Assembly (NCBI GenBank): GCA_050304855.1
Contig: JBNLEI010000304.1
Coordinates: 1-11,921, forward strand
DNA from: Methylomarinum sp050304855
Lineage (GTDB): Bacteria > Pseudomonadota > Gammaproteobacteria > Methylococcales > Methylomonadaceae
Direction: 5' to 3'
DNA: 11,921 bases
Shown here: one piece after another, positions 8,054 through 11,921 of the stretch
Layout of the letters: every line of letters begins with the position of its first letter
How positions within the stretch are numbered: the first letter of the stretch is position 1
Made by a program: the position numbers and the translations under genes
The notes under the pieces: generated by a model
Seen by the model: the letters and a program-made list of their open reading frames with translations, nothing else
Databases searched by the model: none
Told to the model about the DNA's origin: nothing

Positions 8054-8086
8054 ACCACATACATGATTCAAAGCAATTTTGATTAA

Positions 8087-9073
8087 TTACGCTTCCAAGG
8101 CAGCCAAACGGTCCGCTAACAGTTTTTCCAATGTTTCCAGCGCCTTGGCAAAGCCATCGATACCTTCGGACAATTTCTCGTTTGCCATGCGGTTTTCAGC
8201 ATGCATTCTATCGAAAGTATCTTTGTCGATAGAGATTTTTTCGATGTCTTGGGATGCTGCTGTTTCCGGAGACAATTTACGCGGCAATTCGCCTTCGGTC
8301 GATTGCAATTCCGCCAATAACGCCGGTGCAATCGTCAACAGGTCGCAACCTGCCAATTCGGTAATTTCACCGATGTTACGGAAACTTGCCCCCATGACCT
8401 CAGTTTTATAACCGAATTTTTTATAGTAGTTATAAACTTCGGTCACAGATAAGACGCCGGGGTCTTCTGCCGGTGGATATGAATCACGACCGGTGTCTTT
8501 TTTGTACCAATCCAAAATACGACCGACAAATGGAGAAATCAAAGTAATATTGGCTTCTGCGCAAGCAATTGCCTGATGCATACCGAATAATAATGTCAGA
8601 TTACAATGAATGCCTTCTTTTTCCAAAATTTCTGCGGCTTTAATGCCTTCCCAGGTAGAAGCAACCTTAATCAAAATACGTTCTTTAGAAATACCTTTGG
8701 CTTCGTATTGGGCAATGATTTCACGTCCTTTGGCGACAGTGCCATCGATGTCATAAGACAGTCTAGCATCAACCTCAGTCGACACCCGGCCCGGAATAAT
8801 TTCCAGAATTTTAAGACCAAAAGACACAGCCAAACGATCAAATGCCAAGGTAGCCACATCAGCCGCTGAAGCGCCAGCGCCTAAAGTTTCTCTAGCACCT
8901 CTTAAAGTATCATCAACAATACCTTGGTATTGCGGCATTTGAGCAGCTGCCGTAATCAGAGAAGGGTTGGTTGTAGCATCGCGAGGCTTAAAAGTCTCAA
9001 TGGCTTCTATATCGCCGGTATCTGCCACAACTACAGTCATCGCACTCAGTTGTTCAAGTAAATTCTTTGCCAT
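8087..9073 (-). CDS. tal: Transaldolase, TalB type
   Basis: This enzyme transfers a dihydroxyacetone unit between sugar phosphates (sedoheptulose 7-phosphate plus glyceraldehyde 3-phosphate to erythrose 4-phosphate plus fructose 6-phosphate) in the cytoplasm. The 328 residues are a little longer than the roughly 317 of Escherichia coli TalB. VVADTGD near the N-terminus carries the conserved Asp18. PGRVSTEVDARLS holds the catalytic Glu100. ILIKVASTWEGI holds the Schiff-base lysine, Lys136. ATTNPSL and the block starting SPFVGRILDWYKK are also class hallmarks. An AAGGT lies about 9 nt before the ATG. It sits between the repeat protein and the aldolase, both on the same strand, with transketolase further upstream. 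This supports a role in pentose phosphate regeneration for formaldehyde fixation or in the ordinary pentose phosphate pathway. The 5' space of about 400 bp suggests separate control. Confidence 0.97.
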   Translation of the reverse strand: MAKNLLEQLSAMTVVVADTGDIEAIETFKPRDATTNPSLITAAAQMPQYQGIVDDTLRGARETLGAGASAADVATLAFDRLAVSFGLKILEIIPGRVSTEVDARLSYDIDGTVAKGREIIAQYEAKGISKERILIKVASTWEGIKAAEILEKEGIHCNLTLLFGMHQAIACAEANITLISPFVGRILDWYKKDTGRDSYPPAEDPGVLSVTEVYNYYKKFGYKTEVMGASFRNIGEITELAGCDLLTIAPALLAELQSTEGELPRKLSPETAASQDIEKISIDKDTFDRMHAENRMANEKLSEGIDGFAKALETLEKLLADRLAALEA

Positions 9074-9480
9074 AATGAGGGTACCTTATTTTTTTAATTA
9101 AAAGAATTTCAATGCGCTATCATAAATTAAATTACGATATTAAGCACCGCAAATTTCGTCTGAAGTGGTTGGTGATCGTTTTGCCGTTCAGAAACCGAAC
9201 TGAGACAAAAACAAAAAGACGGGGGAAATCATTTAATCCGGCTGATATTCCAGATTCGACTTTGTCATGCATATTAGAAACCGATCAGCCAGAACGCTTA
9301 GAGACGGAACTATGAAAAGCCATCGTCCCTCACAGTTATACGGAGGCGCTCAGTAAGCTGTCATACTTAAATGTAAAACCCGCTCCGCCCACTATTTGCT
9401 TAATCAAGTACAAAACTAAGCAAGGAGCCTTAATCCTTAAGGCTCCAAACAAAATATATGCAACAAGCTATGCTGTCCCT
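9074..9480. other. 407-bp intergenic region upstream of tal
   Basis: No supported gene lies here. Next to the left end is the tal ribosome site. On the minus strand a TATGAT-like -10 occurs near 9117-9122, but without a good -35. A plus-strand frame at 9112-9315 could encode 67 residues rich in Lys and Arg, but it lacks a clear ribosome site and a recognisable family, so I do not call it. The right end (9424-9446) holds the terminator-like stem of the upstream repeat-protein gene. The region between about 9240 and 9420 shows nothing I can name. A leader or small RNA for tal is possible but unsupported. Confidence 0.5.
9424..9446 (-). terminator. Probable terminator after the repeat-protein gene
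   Basis: A perfect 10-bp inverted repeat, GGAGCCTTAA (9424-9433) and TTAAGGCTCC (9437-9446), has a 3-nt loop. On the minus strand it is followed by the U-rich but interrupted tract TTGCTTAGTTTTG. It begins 34 bp past the stop at 9481, the normal place for a terminator. It would separate the repeat-protein transcript from tal. Confidence 0.65.
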
Positions 9481-10170
9481 TTAGCCTTTGTTACGCAAGT
9501 ATTTTTCAACGCCAGTGACTCTTTCGGCAGCCGCTTGTCTCGCTGCAACCACTTGTTTAGCCATATATTTAGCAACGCCGGTTGCTGGAGTTTGCTCTTG
9601 GCTTTCCAGGTATCGAGCTACACCGGTTGCTGTTTTAACTTCTTTATCGGCTAAATATTTAGCTACGCCTGTCAGACCGCCTTCTTTACTGCCGGTCGCA
9701 GCATAAGCGGAAGGACGAGACCGACCCGCTGACGCCGTTTGAGGAGCCGAGCCTTTTTTATAGAAAAAGAAACCTACTGCCGCCAATGCAATTAAGCCAA
9801 TCAGCATGGTTTGATCGGATCCCTTTTCAGCTGTGGCCGCACCTTCGGGCTGGGCTTCTACGCTAGATGCGGAAGAACCAGCGCTAGATCTGGAAGAAAC
9901 TGCCGTATCTTTAGTATGTTTGTAGCTCGAATCGCTATATAACACTTTGGGCTGAAAATCAGCTGCGGGAAATCTTGAATCCGAAGCTTTCGCTTTTTTT
10001 GCCGGAGCAGATTTAGCAGGTGCCGACTCAGCATGCTGATATTCGCTATCGCTGTAAAGAACTTTGGGTTGAAAGTCAGCAGCAGGATAATCCGACTTAG
10101 CGCTAGCTAGCGGACTGGCCAATAGCATCGCTGCCAAAACACCTTTTGTAAAATTATTGTTTTTCACCAT
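9481..10170 (-). CDS. Unrecognised membrane-anchored protein with two repeat families
   Basis: I do not recognise this 229-residue protein. Seen from the N-terminus (ATG at 10170) are: a signal peptide ending ASPLASA (1-24); two near-identical units around PAADFQPKVLYSDS (28-46 and 67-85); Ala/Lys- and Ser-rich low-complexity linkers (47-66, 86-119); one hydrophobic helix followed by Lys-Lys (TMLIGLIALAAVGFFFYKK, about 121-139); a small Gly/Ser-rich stretch; and four TGVxKYL-type motifs at 167-173, 182-188, 197-203 and 219-225, the last close to the C-terminus. With a cleaved signal and the positive-inside rule, the first repeats should face the periplasm and the TGVxKYL motifs the cytoplasm. 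It lies between transketolase and transaldolase on the same strand, with its own probable terminator. A GTG two codons upstream (10176) is an alternative start. The ATG's AGGTGA is very close (2 nt), so the start is not firm. A role in organising a complex at the membrane is speculation. Confidence 0.85.
   Translation of the reverse strand: MVKNNNFTKGVLAAMLLASPLASAKSDYPAADFQPKVLYSDSEYQHAESAPAKSAPAKKAKASDSRFPAADFQPKVLYSDSSYKHTKDTAVSSRSSAGSSASSVEAQPEGAATAEKGSDQTMLIGLIALAAVGFFFYKKGSAPQTASAGRSRPSAYAATGSKEGGLTGVAKYLADKEVKTATGVARYLESQEQTPATGVAKYMAKQVVAARQAAAERVTGVEKYLRNKG
9496..9672 (-). repeat. Four TGVxKYL coding repeats
   Basis: Four copies of a 7-residue motif lie in the C-terminal tail of the repeat protein: TGVAKYL, TGVARYL, TGVAKYM and TGVEKYL. 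Their starts are 15, 15 and 22 residues apart. The intervening residues are polar or Ala-rich (ADKEVKTA, ESQEQTPA, then a longer Ala/Gln/Arg stretch) and look helical. Codons differ between copies (for example tta, ctg, atg, ttg at the last position), so this is an old repeat kept at protein level. Confidence 0.85.
9916..10089 (-). repeat. Two 19-residue coding repeats (PAADFQPKVLYSDS units)
   Basis: The copies at 10033-10089 and 9916-9972 encode 19-residue units that share 14 identical consecutive residues. In those 14 positions 8 codons differ, all silently. The units are separated by an Ala/Lys/Ser-rich linker of 20 residues. Both lie on the predicted periplasmic side of the protein, the first starting only a few residues after the signal peptide. 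Confidence 0.85.
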
Positions 10171-10195
10171 GTTCACCTATGCGTCATTAAAAGCG

Positions 10196-10248
10196 GTAGA
10201 GACCCGCAGGATTGATCAGAAAGTCATCCTAGTATAAGGGGTCTCTAC
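10196..10248 (-). other. Inverted repeat between tkt and the repeat-protein gene
   Basis: A perfect 10-bp outer stem, GTAGAGACCC (10196-10205) and GGGTCTCTAC (10239-10248), encloses 33 nt. Within it a 5-bp inner stem, AGGAT (10208-10212) and ATCCT (10226-10230), can also form. On the minus strand it starts 35 bp after the transketolase stop and ends 25 bp before the repeat-protein start. Only four T residues follow (CGCTTTTAATG). It may be a weak tkt terminator or a folded leader of the repeat-protein gene. Confidence 0.5.
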
Positions 10249-10283
10249 GCTAAATGGAATGCAAAATTACGTTTGGACGTGTA

Positions 10284-11921
10284 TCAAAGTACCGCTTTCA
10301 CGTTTTTAACTACATTCTCAACGGTAAAGCCGAAGTGCTTCATCAAATCAGCCGCAGGCGCAGATTCACCGAAGGTATCGATACCCACGACACCGCCTTC
10401 CAAGCCAACATATTTACGCCAGTAATCGCTTACGCCCGCTTCGATCGCAACGCGTTTAACACCTGGAGTTAACACACTGTCTTTGTAAGCTTGATCTTGA
10501 CGATCGAACACTTGAGTTGATGGCATGGAAACAACACGAGCTTTAATGCCTTCGGCAGCCAATGCTTCCTTAGCATCCAACGCTAAGCTTACTTCCGAAC
10601 CCGTTGCGATCAGAATCACATCGGTTGAACCATCAGCATCCGCGATCACATAAGCACCTTTACGGATCGCTGCGATTTGATCATCAGAACGTTCCAGGAA
10701 CGGAACACCTTGACGAGTCAGTACCAAGCTAGTTGGACCGGTGGCACGCTCAACCGCCAAAACCCAAGCTACAGCGGTTTCAACGGAATCCGCAGGACGC
10801 CACACATCCATATTCGGGATATAACGCATCGCAGCTGTGTTCTCGATTGGTTGATGCGTAGGGCCGTCTTCGCCTTGACCGATAGAGTCGTGCGTCAGTA
10901 CGGCAATGGTGCGGATTTTCATCAGCGCGGCCATACGCAGTGCACTTTTCGCATAGTCGGAGAACATGTGGAAAGTACCGCCAAAAGGTATTAAGCCACC
11001 GTGCAGCGCCATACCGTTCATGATCGCATACATACCGAATTCACGAACCCCGTAAGAGATGTAATTTCCAGGCTCTTTTCCACTAACATGTTTAAAACTG
11101 CTGCAACTGGTCAGGTTAGAACCTGTCAAGTCGGCTGAACCGCCCAGGAACTCAGGCAACACAGGAGCCAATGCGGCAATCGATTTTTGTGAAGCTTGGC
11201 GAGTCGCCAATTTTTCTTTTTTAGCATTGGTTTCGGCGATGAAAGCGTCGGTCGCTTCACTCCAGTTGGCCGGCAGTTCGCCTGCCATGCGGCGTTTGAA
11301 TTCAGCTGCCAATTCGGGGTGTTCCGCAGCGTAAGCTGCAAATTTCGCATCCCAATCCGCTTCAGCTTGTGCGCCTTTTGCCTTTCCATCCCAGCCCGCA
11401 TAAACGTCTCCGGGAATCACGAATGGTTCGTGCTCCCAACCCAGCTCTTTACGCACCAGTGCACATTCTTCTTCACCTAATGCCGCACCGTGACAGTCGT
11501 GGCTACCGCATTTGTTAGGAGAGCCATAACCGATGATGGTTTTACAGCAGATCAGTGAAGGACGATCTGTTTCTTTTTTAGCCGCTTCGATTGCGGCGTT
11601 GATCGCATCAGCATCGTGACCATCAACTGATTGTACATGCCAGCCGTACGCTTCGAAACGTTTAACGGTGTCATCTGTGTACCAGCCGTCGATGTGCCCG
11701 TCGATAGATATATTGTTGTCGTCCCAGAAAGCAATCAGGTTACCCAGTCCCCAAGTACCGGCCAGTGCACAAGCTTCATGAGAAACACCTTCCATCATAC
11801 AGCCATCACCAAGGAAAACATAAGTGTGATGATCAACGATATCATGTCCCGGACGGTTAAATTGATCAGCCAGCAATTTTTCAGCCATAGCGAAACCAAC
11901 ACCGTTGGTAATCCCTTGCCC
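10284..11921 (-). CDS. tkt: Transketolase, 5' end outside the window
   Basis: This ThDP enzyme moves two-carbon ketol units between sugar phosphates and is a core step of the pentose phosphate, Calvin and RuMP cycles. The frame stays open to the window edge. The 545 visible residues begin GQGITNGVGFAMAEK, a conserved block about 115-120 residues into the usual protein of about 665, so the true start lies beyond position 11921. The ThDP/Mg site GDGCMMEGVSHEA is followed by WDDNNISIDG. The pyrimidine domain has YGVREFGMYAIMNGMALHGG with the cofactor-activating Glu, and HDSIGQGEDGPTHQPIE. Both match the TktA-type bacterial enzyme closely. The C-terminal domain is complete through the stop. It is the most upstream visible gene of the minus-strand sugar-phosphate series. 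Genes further upstream are unseen. Confidence 0.97.
   Translation of the reverse strand, partial: GQGITNGVGFAMAEKLLADQFNRPGHDIVDHHTYVFLGDGCMMEGVSHEACALAGTWGLGNLIAFWDDNNISIDGHIDGWYTDDTVKRFEAYGWHVQSVDGHDADAINAAIEAAKKETDRPSLICCKTIIGYGSPNKCGSHDCHGAALGEEECALVRKELGWEHEPFVIPGDVYAGWDGKAKGAQAEADWDAKFAAYAAEHPELAAEFKRRMAGELPANWSEATDAFIAETNAKKEKLATRQASQKSIAALAPVLPEFLGGSADLTGSNLTSCSSFKHVSGKEPGNYISYGVREFGMYAIMNGMALHGGLIPFGGTFHMFSDYAKSALRMAALMKIRTIAVLTHDSIGQGEDGPTHQPIENTAAMRYIPNMDVWRPADSVETAVAWVLAVERATGPTSLVLTRQGVPFLERSDDQIAAIRKGAYVIADADGSTDVILIATGSEVSLALDAKEALAAEGIKARVVSMPSTQVFDRQDQAYKDSVLTPGVKRVAIEAGVSDYWRKYVGLEGGVVGIDTFGESAPAADLMKHFGFTVENVVKNVKAVL

Noticed and set aside
8018..8077. 8-bp inverted repeat ATTGCTTT / AAAGCAAT spanning the fba promoter
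   Set aside because: The arms are 44 bp apart, AT-rich and short. It could be an operator, but it is well within chance in such sequence.
9112..9315. Plus-strand 67-codon frame in the tal upstream region
   Set aside because: It has a weak ribosome site, no recognisable family and a Lys/Arg-rich composition. It overlaps the expected tal promoter region, so chance is more likely.
10171..10176. GTG start for the repeat protein two codons before the ATG
   Set aside because: It is part of the AGGTGA that best resembles the ribosome site. The ATG gives a standard signal peptide. Not excluded, but less likely.

Overview
The window looks like part of a gammaproteobacterial chromosome with moderate GC. 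All genes from position 1783 to the right edge lie on the minus strand. The set includes transketolase, transaldolase, class II fructose-bisphosphate aldolase and class I fructose-1,6-bisphosphatase. Close clustering of these sugar-phosphate enzymes is typical of methylotrophs that regenerate ribulose 5-phosphate for the ribulose monophosphate (RuMP) cycle. A type I methanotroph or a relative is therefore my best guess. This is inference: no methane or methanol oxidation gene and no hexulose-phosphate synthase lies in the window.

Layout. Positions 1-1751 (plus strand) hold the end of an OmpR/PhoB-type response regulator and a TctE/QseC-like sensor histidine kinase, which overlap by 4 bp. They converge, with a 31-bp gap, on a minus-strand series that reads from right to left: transketolase (5' end beyond the window), an unrecognised secreted or membrane protein with two families of short repeats, transaldolase, fructose-bisphosphate aldolase, a strong terminator at 6811-6845, an acetolactate-synthase-like ThDP enzyme, an aldehyde dehydrogenase, fructose-1,6-bisphosphatase, and a nitroreductase-family flavoprotein.

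How the genes work together. Transketolase and transaldolase shuffle C3-C7 sugar phosphates. Aldolase joins or splits triose phosphates and fructose 1,6-bisphosphate, and the bisphosphatase pulls that step toward fructose 6-phosphate. Together they make the rearrangement and gluconeogenic arm of central metabolism. The ThDP enzyme and aldehyde dehydrogenase form a tight pair (15-bp gap) behind the aldolase terminator and probably act on pyruvate-derived carbon. The physiological aldehyde is unknown.

The least explained item is the 229-residue repeat protein at 9481-10170. It has a signal peptide, two near-identical 19-residue units on the predicted periplasmic side, one transmembrane helix, and four TGVxKYL motifs on the predicted cytoplasmic side. 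The repeats are conserved as protein while their codons have drifted. Non-coding elements of note are a putative aldolase promoter whose leader contains an 11-bp-stem hairpin, and a 10-bp-stem inverted repeat between transketolase and the repeat protein.
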